In this document: piece by piece, positions 45,707 through 57,746 of the stretch
How positions within the stretch are numbered: position 1 is the stretch's first letter
How the letters are laid out: each line of letters begins with the position of its first letter
Assembly (NCBI RefSeq): GCF_905220565.1
Contig: NC_059401.1
Span: forward strand, 3,187,001 to 3,251,000
Reading direction: 5' to 3'
Origin: Melitaea cinxia
Lineage: Eukaryota > Arthropoda > Insecta > Lepidoptera > Nymphalidae
Length of the DNA stretch: 64,000 bases
Notes under the pieces: model-generated
Told to the model about the DNA's origin: nothing
The model's input: the letters and a program-made list of their open reading frames with translations, nothing else
Databases searched by the model: none
Translations under genes and position numbers: made by a program

Positions 45707-48700
45707 ATGAAAAGTTTGTGCTTAGTTATTTTAAGTGCTGTGGGTGTTTTTAGTATAGAACATGATTTTAAAGGCTTTGATGATAGTATATTATTCGGTA
45801 TAAACTGGCCAGGAAGTCAAGAAACTTTGTCAAATTTAGAAGATGAATCCTTGGTAAATAAGGTATACAAACACTATTATTAAATCAAATGGATTTTCCT
45901 AATAAATACTAAAAATCTTCACCTGATAGCTTTATCATTATTACTTTTGATATTATTCTGATTACGATACGTTATTATTGTCTTATAATACAACAATGCG
46001 TTTTTATTTTCTAACAATTATCATCACCCGAAATACAAAAAAGTATCTACCAAAGCAAACAATGTCTAAAACGTTTGTTGATTTTCTTCTTATTAGTTGT
46101 ATGTATTCAATAATTACAGAACCAAGAGGTATTAAAAGTGACAACATCACATAATGAAAAATACGAGTGTCGTTTGCCAGAACTTCAAGTGAAAGAAACA
46201 ATGAATATAGAAGATTACGATGGTCCTTCACCTATCAACCTCTTGAAACCTCTGTTCACGCAGAAGATTTGTTCCTACAGGCTTGAAAGCTACTGGAGCT
46301 ATCAGGTGTGCCATGGAAGATACATAAAGCAGTATCATGAAGAAAGAGAAGGTATTTATTATATCTGTGCCTCCAGTAACAAGTGATATTAGTCAAAAAT
46401 CATCATTTTACAGGAGAGCAAAAACAAGGTTTCAAAAAATTCTCGTTTGTGAACTAAGTGGGCTAGTTTCAATTGGAGAATCTACTTTTGTAGAGTAATC
46501 ACGCTTTTTGTTATCACTCGTGTATGTGCATAATTTACTTGAATTTTCCATCTACCAGTTTATGAAAGTTTTTGTTTGAAGAAATATATCTCTCAATAGG
46601 TACACTAATATAAACGAAAAATGCTTTGAAAATTAAATGTGATATTCCATATTTAAATCACACCACAATTTAAATCATACCACAATTTAAATCACACGCA
46701 CATTTAAAACCCACATTTACACACCAGTATTTACACCACACCAGTATTAACTTTAAAAATATTAATTTTCACACATGTTTTAACCAAGCTATATCACTTT
46801 CCAAAAACTTATGTATGTAACTATAGCAGATAGAAGAACTTGAAAGAGATTAAAAAAAAAAAAAATTGTTATTTTTCTGTTGCTACACCCACATAAAATC
46901 GCAAAAAGGATATACTCAACTTATATCACTCATCACAGGAGGCACAGATATACTGTATATATGACTGTATACTTTATATAAGAAATAATTTTTCGCTTTA
47001 ATAGGTAAGATTAAATAGGTTAAATTATAGCATAATTAAATACATAACTCCTTAAAACGTTTGCTCATGAAATTATCCATTACTAGCTGACACCGCAAAT
47101 GTTGTTTTGCCATATATATTATTAACCCCATTAACCCCCTCCCCTTATAACTTAGGGGTATGAAAAATAGATGTTTATGTGCACACAAAATTTCGTAAAA
47201 AGTGGTCCAGCCGTTTTGGAGGAGTATTTTAACTAATATTGTGACACGAGAATTTTGTATATAAGATTATATCTTTGTCAAATGTCTGTTACTTATTTCT
47301 GTACCAATTAATAGTAAATAAATTTTCTTAAGTTAAATTAATTCTAATATTAAAAATAATTACAGGTAAAAGCGTTAAAAGCCAGGAGTTTTTCTTGGGC
47401 CATTGGAGTGCAGAGAAACAAGCTAAATTAGAATCTGATCTAAAGGCAGCACAAGAGGCCAAAGTGAAACCTAAAACTACAAAAGTGGAAGGAATGACAT
47501 TACCTTATATTGAAATGGCTATGGATGATGGTAAAATTTTATTTGTATAAAAATAGTCTGTACATATCGCACTGTTAGGCAAAGGTCTCCTTCTTCATAT
47601 ATGAGAAGTGATGGGGTCACATTTTCTGTATTACTCCATAACACTGGGTATGTTACCTATGTTATGGTCCGGGAGCCAGGTACCAATTTGGTCAATTATT
47701 TTCTTGCATTCAAAACTTCGTAAAATGCATTAGGAATTCATATTATGAATATTTGCGACCGTCAGCGCGACTCCGTAGATGGGACTGTCTCTGGTAGTTT
47801 ACCATGCATGAAGAAAAACATTTCCTCCCACTTAAAAATTTGTCAGATTAATTTTTACCTAATATTTTGAAGGAAAATAAACACACACACACACTTCAGC
47901 CTATGGCAGTCTACTGCTGGACATGGCCTCCACAAGTTCACGACAAAATTGGCGCGAACTCAAGTGTTTTGCCCATAGTCACCACACTGGGCAGGCAGGT
48001 TGGTGACCGCAGGGCTGGTTTTGTCGCACCGAAGACGCTGCTGACCGTCTTCGGCCTGTGTATTTCAAAGCCAGTAATTGGATGGTTATCCCGCGATCGG
48101 TCGGCTTTTTAAGTTCCAAGGTGATAGTGGAACTGTGTTATCCCTTAGTCGCCTCTTACGAGACCCACAGGAAGCGAGGGGGTGGCTATATTCTTTACTG
48201 CCATAGCCACAGATCGATCGTTACTCATTAGTAGAGAATAGGTATATCCGCTAACCTGCATTGGAGCAGGTGGATTAAGCTCTGATCCTTCTCCTACATG
48301 GGGAAAGAGGCCTATGTCCAGCAGTTGGATATTACAGGCTGAAGCGTATATTTAAATATTATTCCTACATATATATATTTTTACTGCCATTTTTTTTAGG
48401 TACAATCTGTGACTTAAGTGGTAAACCACGACTTACTAGGATTTTATATGTGTGCTATACGCATAGCAAACACGAAGTATACTCTTTTAAAGAGACAGCT
48501 ACGTGTGAATACGAAATAGTAATACTGTCACCATTATTGTGTGAACATCCATTATATAAACCTAAAGATGTTAGTGAAAATATAATTGATTGTATACCAC
48601 TTGACGGAGCACCGAAAAAACCAAGAAATTTATTAAAGAGTGAAGTTGAAAGTTTAAGATTTAACCATCAAACTATAAAACTAATGAACAATGTGAGTTT

Positions 48701-51700
48701 GTTTGTTGTACATTTTTATTGTAGGTACCTACTGTAGACATTAGATTATTGTTATATTTAATTTTTGTAACTCTTTCTGTTTGTCAAAGATTGATTAATT
48801 TGCTTTTTTTCGTTATCCATATCTTAAAAGGTATGGTAGTGATTTCTTCTTGTAATTCTCTTTTGTTAAAACTTGTGGTTTAATGTTAAGAGCGTAAATT
48901 TAGAAAAGAAACGAATAAGTGTCAAAAGAATGTCATTACAATGTTAAAAGATGTTTTTTATGGAGACATTAAGTACATATATATACTATACATGCAAGTC
49001 ATAGATGTAAGAAATCTGTATTTGTAAAACTTAGAAACACAATATACAATTGGAATCATGCCTGTAAATTTGGAACCTCCGCACCCTAGGGACTAATTAA
49101 AAATACATAACCGAGGCAATATTATATACAGAAATAATGAAATTATTATTAATAGCATTAAACCGCAAGCAAATTTTATTATAGTATTAGAATAGTTGCT
49201 TTATTAACATTTGTGTTGGCATGTTCAGGATAAAGAAGCTAGGGATGTTCTTGCAGTTTTGAAAGTTGAAAAGATTGATAAGGTAATTATAATTTTTGTT
49301 GCTTTATTTTATTTTTTATGTTGTCTATTGTTTTTTTGTGGTTGTGGTTTTTCTTTGTTATAATCAAATATGTACATTTTATTTTTATGTCACAGTATGA
49401 ATGTTTTTGTATATTAGTTATTTGCTTTTTGAAATTGAATGATTTGATTTATTTTCATATCATTAACTTTTTGTTAAATTTGCGCCATTCATAATGGCTG
49501 TATATTATTCCATTACTATGGAATATAATAATACCTATATTTCATCACTGTAGAATTTGTTGATAAAAATTGGAAGTGGTCCAGTGGTGCCACCTACTGG
49601 CCAATTGTATTTTCAAACGCGTCATCTAAAAAGAACGCTGGCCTTGAAGCTGCGCAGAAGCGATTTATCGGTCTATTTGGTGGTATGGGGTAGGGGACGG
49701 GAGTTTTTATCACGTGTCGCATGCTTGCCGGTGTGCTATTGGTCGGACAGTTCGACGTCGACTCAAAATATTATCGCGCACAAAAGTTTTAAATTAGGAA
49801 TTAGTTTTATATAGAGATGTGAGAAAAATTATTTATAATATATAATTCGCATCATGTAAAAAGAACGCTGGTTGTCAAAATGCGCAAAGGCGATTTACAG
49901 TGTTGCCAACTCTTGAAAAAACTTTTTCGTACTGTCCATTTTTTGGAACAGTCTTATTTGGTAAACAAACCACTGTCAATCGTAATTCACGTTTTTACCC
50001 GACTGCCAAGGAAGGGTTATGTTTTTTCTGCATTTATAACTCACTTTCACAACATATTAGCGTACGGACACTTGGAAAACTCCATTTACTATTAATTTCA
50101 AAAACAAATATCAATTTATCACTTTAAGCACATAAAAACTATTAAGATACGAATATCGAGAGAATAGATAATTAATATTTTTGTATACGATATTTCAATA
50201 ACTAAAAAAATCGTTTTTGCTTTTGTTTAAAAAAAATTGTAATTTTGTAAAGTGATAATTATTATACTTATTTAGTCCGAATTATTCGCACTGGTATTTC
50301 TAGTATTTTTTAATGTACCTACCAATAACCATTATACGAAGCCGCGAGAGAAAGCCTAACTAAAAAATAAAACAGTAGTACTTTTGTGCGCGAGTATACC
50401 CATGCGCAAACGCACCTCCTTCAGTTTCTTTCAGCGTTCTTTTTACGTGACGCGAACTATACACACGAAATATCAAAAAATTGGTCAAGCCGTTTAGAAG
50501 TAGTTAGGTGACAAACACATGTACAGAGGAATTATATAATAAACTAGCTGACCTGGCGAACTTCGTAACGTCTTATTTTTTTCGTAAATAGAATAATTAC
50601 ATAATATATCAAAATAAAATATAACCTATCTTTCAAGTTGGATCTAACGGCACATGGTGTGCAAATTTGATTAAAACACTTGAGTAGCTTAGGAGTCCAT
50701 CGCGGACAAACAACGTGACACGATATTTATATATATTAAGATTACGATAATTGTACTATCTTTAATATTATATTATATAAAAAAGATTTGTTTTTACTAA
50801 GAACTGATCTATTTCAAACTTGACTAGTTTGAAATTTTACAGTTCGTAAGTAAAACGGATAGTTTTTTTAAATATTATAACCGAGCGTTAGTTTGTAGTT
50901 CCAAACATAACTGATGATACACATATCATCTATAAGACACAATGTTAGTTTTTATTAAATTATTAGTTATATAAACTGTCAACCATATTTATAGGATGGT
51001 GAAACTCACTTAAAATTGGAATTGCATCCACTGACTGAAGATGAAGATATAACAGGCGATAGTAAAGTCGCTCCATTGCCAGATAAATCTCAGCCCGTGT
51101 TGGATGATTCGCCTGTTCGCGCCTTTTTGAATGGAGAAAATTGTTTGAATGGAGTGAGTTATCAATCTGTTTTTCAGTTCATTTATAATATGATGATGTT
51201 ATGTTTCAGTATTCCCAATAACTACGCCCTACGCCTGACAAAACAAGTGTCAATTGAGCCAGTACCCTCTTGACTACTCAATCTTGTTACTTATAATTCT
51301 TAATGTCAATAAAACTAATCTGGTGTAAAGGTGAAAAAGTTCCACTTAAAGAATTAAGTCCAGAAAGCTTGAGGGTTGTATTCACGCTCGGTTTAGACAA
51401 TGTTTAACTACTGTTTGTAAACTCTGTTTAGACTTTGTATAGATATTTTTATATATTTGGTTTTTTCTGGTGGATCTTTTCTCAATGCTTTAAATGGTAC
51501 ATAGGGTCCAGATTGTTACCGTACACACTCGACAAGAATCTTTACAACTGGTAAAAAATAATCTGTCAACCCCGAGTAGGTCGATTTAGCGGATTTTTAC
51601 TCTAACCCTTCACCTCTATGAAGAAAAGTCTATATATAGAATAGGCTGCATCAGTTCAGTTCTGAATCCTTTTTGAAAGAGTTTTACTATCCAACCATAT

Positions 51701-53177
51701 TCCAGGGTACAGGCTGGTGGAAATACGAGTTTTGCTACGGTAAACATGTGGTCCAGTATCACGTGGATCGCGCAGGAGAAAAAACTACCCTTCTGCTGGG
51801 CAAGTATGATGAACAGGCGCATCTGGACTGGATTAAGGAGAACAGGGGAAAGGCGCCCAAACCTAAAGGTAAGACTAAGGGATACAGAGTGTCCAAAACA
51901 GTCGGTAAGATGTAGGGATCCAGAGAGCCCAAACCAGACGGTAAGATTTAGGGACCCAAAACGCCCAAACGAGCCGGCAAGATTTAAGAATCCAGACCGT
52001 TCAAACCAGTTGGTAAGTTTTTGGGATCCAGAGTGCCAAAAGCAAGTCGGTAAGATTTAGCGATCCAGAGCGCCTAAACTAGTCTGTAATGTTTAGGGAT
52101 TCAGGCTATAGAGTTGATTATAAGTAGCACCTGATCTACCGCGTGGATCGCGGGGGAGAAAGCTATCCTTCTGCTGGGCAAGTATGATGAGATACATCTG
52201 TACTAGATCCCGGATAACAGGGAAAAGCGCCCAAACCTAAAGGCAAGACATGGATACAGACTATACAGTTGATTATAAGTAGCCCTTGCTTTTGTAAATT
52301 ATATTTCTTGCTAACAATAAATAATAGCTGGATACAAACTAGAAGAATTCAGTGAAACCACATACATTAAATTTAACTACATACCCTTTCTGACTATATA
52401 AAAAAAAAATGGTAAAATATAAGCGTTTTGGCTTTAGATGTTTACGAGGTGTTTTTATTAACGACTCAAAGACTATAGTTACAGATCTTGTTCAAAATTT
52501 AGAACAGCTACAGCTTCAGCTACTGGGCAAGTACACAATGCTTTGAGAACAGCACATTTAAATAATAGTGCTCTCAAGTACTATTGTGTTCCTGTGGTAA
52601 GGAAAATGGCCAGAGCTTCTGGGTAGGGTCAGGGATAGGGTCGGCAATATTCTTGCAATGTTACCGGTGTTACAAGCGTTCATAAGCTACGGTATTCGCT
52701 TACTATCAGGCGATACCGTATACTTATTTGTCACCTTTGATTCAAAAAGTCTGCCCTATAATTTTTTAAAGGAAAAATTAGAGCACTTGGTAATATCAGA
52801 AAAATGTTAGTGCTTAAAAGAATTTTCATAACTACTCTTTGCTTTCAGATCAAAGAACATCGGTATCCCATTTCTATTCGGGAGGAGACATTTGCGATAA
52901 GACCAGCAAACCTAGACAGACCGAAGTTAAACTAAAATGTTTAGAGAATTCTTCAAGTCCAGCACAAGTGTCACTGTATCTTCTAGAACCTAGGACATGT
53001 CACTACATCCTAGGCGTAGAATCACCGCTTATTTGTGATATATTACCTCTGGCAGATGAAAATGGTCTAATTAAGTCGAGTAAACCGCTCCTCGAAGTTA
53101 AAAGTAATTTAGTGGAAAAGAAAGATGAAAATGAAGATATCAAACAGACAGACGTGAATAAATTTGGTTTTGATTAG
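45707..53177 (+). CDS. ERLEC1: Endoplasmic reticulum lectin 1 (ERLEC1/XTP3-B-like), complete, 8 exons
   Basis: A luminal ER lectin that reads mannose-trimmed glycans through MRH domains and hands misfolded glycoproteins to the HRD1 degradation machinery. Exons: 45707-45862, 46120-46351, 47366-47530, 48400-48692, 49229-49282, 50995-51153, 51706-51868 and 52849-53177. All phases agree, giving 1551 nt, about 516 aa. Residues 1-16 are a signal peptide (MKSLCLVILSAVGVFS). MRH domain 1 (exons 2-4, about 65-240): SYWSYQVCHGRYIKQYHEE, GTICDLSGKPRLTRILYVC, ETATCEYEIVILSPLLCEHP. MRH domain 2 (exons 6-8, about 345-480): GTGWWKYEFCYGKHVVQYH, GDICDKTSKPRQTEVKLKC, LEPRTCHYILGVESPLIC. Two MRH domains separate it from OS-9, which has one. 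The exon 1 donor could also be 9 nt upstream (TTG|GTAAAT), still in frame. AATAAA follows the stop by 3 nt. Confidence 0.94.
46650..46710. repeat. 17-bp tandem repeat in ERLEC1 intron 2
   Basis: About 3.5 copies of ATTTAAATCACACCACA, with a decayed continuation to about 46770. Confidence 0.7.
47085..47272 (-). mobile_element. Hel-J copy, uninterrupted, in ERLEC1 intron 2
   Basis: Read on the minus strand it begins AAAATTCTCGTGTCAC and ends GTTTTG..GGTGTCAGCTAGT. It shows what the element at 5957-7833 looked like before Tc1 entered it. Confidence 0.7.
47888..48203 (-). repeat. SINE-C copy, fullest, in ERLEC1 intron 3
   Basis: TTCAGCCTATGGCAGTCTAC, GGTTGGTGACCGCAGGGCTG, CGCGATCGGTCGGCTTTTTA and CGCCTCTTACGAGACCCACA, as expected for the family. 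Confidence 0.75.
48206..48347 (+). repeat. SINE-A tail portion in ERLEC1 intron 3
   Basis: GATCGATCGTTACTCATTAG, CTCTGATCCTTCTCCTACAT and TATTACAGGCTGAAGCGTAT; the 5' half is absent. It ends about 50 bp before exon 4. Confidence 0.75.
49618..50454. mobile_element. TIR element with a third, internal terminal copy, in ERLEC1 intron 5
   Basis: CGCGTCATCTAAAAAGAACG at 49618 and its mirror (reverse CGCGTCACGTAAAAAGAACG) ending at 50454 form a 23-bp TIR. A near-identical direct copy, CGCATCATGTAAAAAGAACG, starts at 49848. There is no transposase. The target duplication was not resolved. Confidence 0.65.
50543..50741 (-). mobile_element. Hel-G copy 3, in ERLEC1 intron 5
   Basis: ACTAGCTGACCTGGCGAACT, TATCTTTCAAGTTGGATCTA and GTCCATCGCGGACAAACAAC; inverse of 10213-10408. 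Confidence 0.7.
51859..52106 (+). repeat. 36-bp minisatellite overlapping ERLEC1 exon 7 donor
   Basis: Nearly seven copies of a 36-bp unit. The first unit starts in the last 10 bases of exon 7 (AAACCTAAAG|GTAAGA). In phase, the other units carry GGTAAG at 51905, 51941, 52013 and 52050; unit 4 has GGCAAG and unit 7 TGTAAT. So the real splice donor is itself part of the repeat. Confidence 0.9.
52127..52250 (+). pseudogene. Decayed duplicate of the 3' part of ERLEC1 exon 7
   Basis: CGCGTGGATCGCGGGGGAGA, CTTCTGCTGGGCAAGTATGA and GCGCCCAAACCTAAAGGCAA repeat exon 7 (51760-51870), with deletions that break the frame, an in-frame stop and the donor changed from GGTAAG to GGCAAG. The flank GTTGATTATAAGTAGC also occurs on both sides (52111 and 52268). 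It should not be spliced. Confidence 0.88.
52555..52740 (+). repeat. SINE-B copy in ERLEC1 intron 7
   Basis: TGTTCCTGTGGTAAGGAAAA/TGGCCAGAGCTTCTGG and TAAGCTACGGTATTCGCTTA match the inverse of 38350-38632. Confidence 0.65.
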
Positions 53178-53180
53178 AGA

Positions 53181-53186
53181 AATAAA
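53181..53186 (+). other. Poly(A) signal of ERLEC1
   Basis: AATAAA begins 4 nt after the TAG stop (53175-53177). A second AATAAA follows at about 53241. The 3'UTR is therefore very short, or the second signal is used. Confidence 0.6.
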
Positions 53187-53484
53187 AGGTTTTAGTTGAT
53201 TTTATTGTTTTCTTTATTTATTTCTACTCCTTAATTCCTAAATAAAAAATGTTCGAGGTGAAAATTGCATACGTGTGAGATGAAATATTGCATTGGTCTT
53301 TAGCGTTCCCATATACCTAATGGTTATTTATAATTTCAGTATAAAAGATATTTTTTATTATAAACTGCTATGACACCAATATGAAAATTTTCTCTTCTTG
53401 ATTTTCTGAAATACAATAATCTTACTTGTTTCCACTATTATGGTTATTTAGGTATTAAACTGAACTTGATTTACCTATATTGTG

Positions 53485-53730
53485 GTTTGACCGTAAGGCT
53501 GAATTTTGAAGTAACACTTTTTTACACAAGTTTGGCTTGGGGCGCAGTAAGCTGGTGAATGCGTAACGAGAGCGTTACGAAAAGTGTGATTGGGCGAGAC
53601 GAACGGAGCAAGAGAGATAGGTGCGGGCACACATTTTCTTTCATAGCTAGTAACGTTTCGTATATATAAGACACAGTGTAGGCCTATTGCTACTTCAGCG
53701 TGTGGCCTAAAAGCTGAATTTTTTAGTACT
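53485..53730 (+). repeat. Repeat F copy 2
   Basis: GTAAGCTGGTGAATGCGTAA, GAGCGTTACGAAAAGTGTGA and TTCAGCGTGTGGCCTAAAAG match 9430-9740. The perfect hairpin pair CGTAACG/CGTTACG lies at 53566-53583. 53731-54312 is unassigned; 53800-53900 is GC-rich with GAGCGC repeats and may be a further unrecognised element. Confidence 0.65.
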
Positions 53731-54312
53731 CTTTATAACTATTGAAAAATATTTCCTCAGCAGCCAGATAGTTCAGACAGTTCCAACCCCTGGCTGGACA
53801 CACTTTAGGCTGCCTCTAGGTACGAGCGCTAAGCAATATACTGCATTACGCACGAGCGCAGCGAGGGCCCCTATAGTTCGAGGGTGCAATTGATGCTTAC
53901 ACCCGAGCTAAATATTCTGCTTTACATCTCGATTGTGAGGTAAGTAGAAGAAAAACCGGCATTACAAGAATAAAACATTTTATCATTAAAAAGAATCAAG
54001 TAAAGAACTTTTTAATTTGTTTTTCAAGATTCAAATTGAGCTTCGCCATTCGATATTTAAAATTGATGACTATTAAACTCACACGAAGACAAGGCTGAAT
54101 AGCAAAGCGACCTCTTTGGTCATTGAATGAAATGATGATGCTGAATGCATGATGTCTATTGCCATTTTTTTTAAATTACCGCCCTAGGGCTTTTCTAGCT
54201 ACATTATTACCCTAGAGCGCTAATGAGTCACCTACAAGCCCATTTGGAGGTAATAAGAACCTACTTACCGAACATGAGAGATGTAAAATATCTTTATATT
54301 GTATAGAAACTA

Positions 54313-54628
54313 GACCGCTCTGGTGTAATGGTGTGTGTGACGTGTCGGCGGCGCTTAAACACTGACGGTCGTGGTTTTGATTCCTACTCGGAGTGGATAA
54401 TTGTGTTTATAAGAATATTAATTTCTGGTCTGGTTGTTAGTCCTTGTGGGTCTCCGCACCGTGTCTCGGAGAGCACGTTAAGCTGTCGGTCCCGGTTGTT
54501 ATCCTGTACACCTGATAGTGATCGTTACTCATAGTAGTAGCAGCGTGGTAGATTAAGCTCTGAGCCTTCTCCTACATGGGGAAAGAGGCCTATGTCTAGC
54601 AGGGGGATATTACAGGCTGAAGCGTAAG
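54313..54628 (+). repeat. SINE-A, full length
   Basis: tRNA-like head (GACCGCTCTGGTGTAATGG, B-box-like TGGTTTTGATTCC), central TGGGTCTCCGCACCGTGTCT, CTGTCGGTCCCGGTTGTTAT, GATAGTGATCGTTACTCATA and tail CTACATGGGGAAAGAGGCCT to GGCTGAAGCGTAA. It is the best reference copy in the window. Confidence 0.85.
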
Positions 54629-57600
54629 CTTATATAGAAACAATTATTATATTATAAAACAATTGTGACGTGATGTGACAGTGGGTAGGGTAACACGGGG
54701 TCGAAAATAAGAAGACAAAATTTTAACTTGACATTTATTTACATTTATATCAACAAAATGGGTGTTGTATAAAACAGTTCTTTTTATTAAATTACCAATT
54801 GTTTACCTACTAAATACGGTGCCTCTAAACAGTGTAAAAATAAATTTTGCGTCTGTATTAGGATAGGTACCGTGACTTTGTTTCTTTTGTAAAAAAGTTT
54901 TCATATTTATTAAAGAGAAATTTTAGAACGGGTCGGCCATTTGAATATATTAAATACATAGGTATTTGTTATTTAAAAAAAATTAAGTTGACAAAAAAAC
55001 TAAACAATTTCGATGTTTAACGAATTAAAAACTTTAATTGACTAAGTAACAAATCGACAACGGCCCTAAAAAACAAGATGAAAAAGCATTTTTGAACATA
55101 TTCATGAAATTTTTAGTTCATATGATGAAGATAAACCAGAAGCAATTAGCTATTCATAGCTATTCATTATTAATTTAGCAAAACGAACCTTCGTATATTA
55201 TAACTGTAATTTGCAAAGGTTATGAATACCAGTCTGTTTTTTTTAAATATCTGAAAAACATTTTTATTATAAATCCACCTCTTTATCATAATTTTTTTTT
55301 GTAGTTAGGTATCGCTACAAATCCTGCAAATAGTCATTGTATATCAAACAGACATATATTCAACATCCTTTTGCAGGTTGACAAATTTTACAGCGAGGAC
55401 ATACTTATGAACAATAATTTCAAATGATCGTATTCATACAGAACTATTTCAGTCAATTGTGTAGATTCAAAGTTTTATTTACAAAGTTGCAACTTGCAAG
55501 TTACGTACGAAAAGCCATTTGTACCTATGTCACGCGGTTTGCAACAATGAGGTTTAATGACATAGAAATTCTACACAGGTAAAAAATTTCTCATTAAATA
55601 TTTTTTTTAGATCACACCTACAAACAGACTATTCGGAGTGGTCGTGTCCAGGATTGTGTATTAGTAGGCAACTCTAATATAGAACAATCATATAAAATGA
55701 AGCATATTACACAATTTATTACAATATACCCACACTTGTCAAAAACAAATCCACTCATGATTGTCCTATTTAGATTATCGTTAGAAATTTCAACAATACA
55801 TCCCCATTTCTAATAATTTATTGACTTACAACGAAAAAAAGGAAAATTTATCTTAAATGTTTTTAAATAGAACTCACAATAAGACAATAATCACACTGAA
55901 TCAACTGAGACAGTTGCTCTATAGCTATAAGGAAACTTATTCAGTTTAAATATTGTCTTTTATCAGACATCAAAAATCTTTACTAAATTTAAACTATAAG
56001 ATATAAAGCCCAACGTTGTATACCTTTCAAATAAGTTTCAATTTACACGACAAAGATGCATCGGTCCAGTTCTTCGTCGATGAAAAAAAAAAAATTAAAA
56101 ATTATTTTTGGTCGAACGTTTTCCCTCCGCAAATGCATTGGCACAATAACAAAATACTTGGGTAACCTTAATATTTTAAGAAATATTTTTAAATTAAGTA
56201 AATTACATAAATATATCCCCATTGAGCGATTTTTATAATCACATAACATTATTTATAGTGTATGTGAAAAGGAATAAATGTATTAAGTAATACTTAATTG
56301 ATAAAAAATATAATAATACACTACAAGTTGAATAGTGACAAACAGTCGACATCTAGGTGATTAAAAAAATATTCAAATAGCGTAGAATAAGTAACGATAT
56401 TTAATTTGAAAAATTAGACTGTGAGCCAAGAAATATATGAAATTATTTAAGTGCTAATCATACTTAAATAGTAAGAAAAAAAAAACAATAAGTATAGTCC
56501 ATTTACATAGCATTTGCGTGAAAAAAAAGTCATAACAACACACAACTGTCAAAACATAAACAAAATAGTTTTTTTTTTAAACGCATTTAGAAAATGCTAG
56601 TAAATATACGACAAGTGTATTAAAATTTATTCATTTTTGTTCAAATACTATTTAAATGAACTATAAATGTTATAAATGTCGAACTTACACAAAAACTTAT
56701 TCTATGTTTAAATACTTAATCTAACGAAAAATTTCTGACTAAACGGTCAAAGTTCGATGTTAGATACGTGAAAAATAAAAGCGAAAAATCGTTAAATTAA
56801 CATTTCGAAACTACAATTTAAAATACTTTCGTTCAATTCAAATTCACGACTCATTAAAGATATCATGACAAAATACACACCTACAGAATATCTGGTAATC
56901 TTTTATATCTAACAATCGAATTTGGTTTTTTATTTTTAAAAAGTATTGTCATATCGAAAAAATAGATACAAAGTTATCACACAAATGCAATAATTTTACA
57001 TTAGATTAATTTGTTTTAAATTAAAACTTTAAAGGAAATGTTAATTTGATCGATTCGACAATCAGGGGTTAAGAATTTGGTCTTCGTAAAAATTAAGTAC
57101 ACTATTGAAAACATGTAATTAATAAATACATTGATCACTTTGAGATCTTCATTTTAATCTAACACCTTATAATTTTAAACAAGAATAAACAGGAAACGAA
57201 CATGACCGCTATATTTCTTAGCGGCAACACAGACTAAATAAAACAACTAAAAAAAAGGTCCACATAGAACGCAACAGCGAATACACATCGGCAATACTTA
57301 CACTGTATTGTGGTAAAAATTGGTAAACATCGGACGACAAATATAGTTTTTTTTTTACATTATGACACAGACGTTGGTATAAAGCGTACATCTATTGACA
57401 GCTCTTTGGCGCGTTAAAATCCCAAACGGTCCCTAAACGCATTCAACTTATGCTTAAAGTGACTATAACTTATCATTTAAAAAATAATTATTATTTAATA
57501 TTAATAAACAAATTTGGGGAATACTTTGGAAACGATAAATCCTTTGACACAAACCTTAATCTTATACTTATTAGTTAACAACTGTGCACGTGGACTCGCG

Positions 57601-57746
57601 ATTCTGAACGAACCTAACGACTATCATCAGTTCAAGTGCACCGGATACATCACAACAAACGTTCAAAAACGTACAACCTCTGCATAGTTTTAGTTATTTT
57701 TTTATTTACTCTCTGTAAATTCACTAGGAACGAGTTCTGGAATATT
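54629..57746 (-). other. Intergenic sequence and probable long 3'UTR of arrest
   Basis: The 1.5-2 kb directly after the arrest stop (below 57746) is AT-rich, free of recognised repeats and without reading frames, which is what a long CELF-gene 3'UTR looks like. I cannot mark its end. 54629-55600 is intergenic with nothing recognised. The short ORFs at 56040-56250 are not genes. Confidence 0.4.

Noticed and set aside
46004..46231. Minus-strand ORF of 75 aa
   Set aside because: Antisense overlap with ERLEC1 exon 2.
51859..52106. Regular repeats resembling a CRISPR array
   Set aside because: The units are contiguous without unique spacers and the genome is eukaryotic; it is a minisatellite.
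56043..56249. Overlapping small ORFs with Ser and Lys runs
   Set aside because: They lie in the AT-rich region read as arrest 3'UTR, have no domain, and exist on both strands at once.
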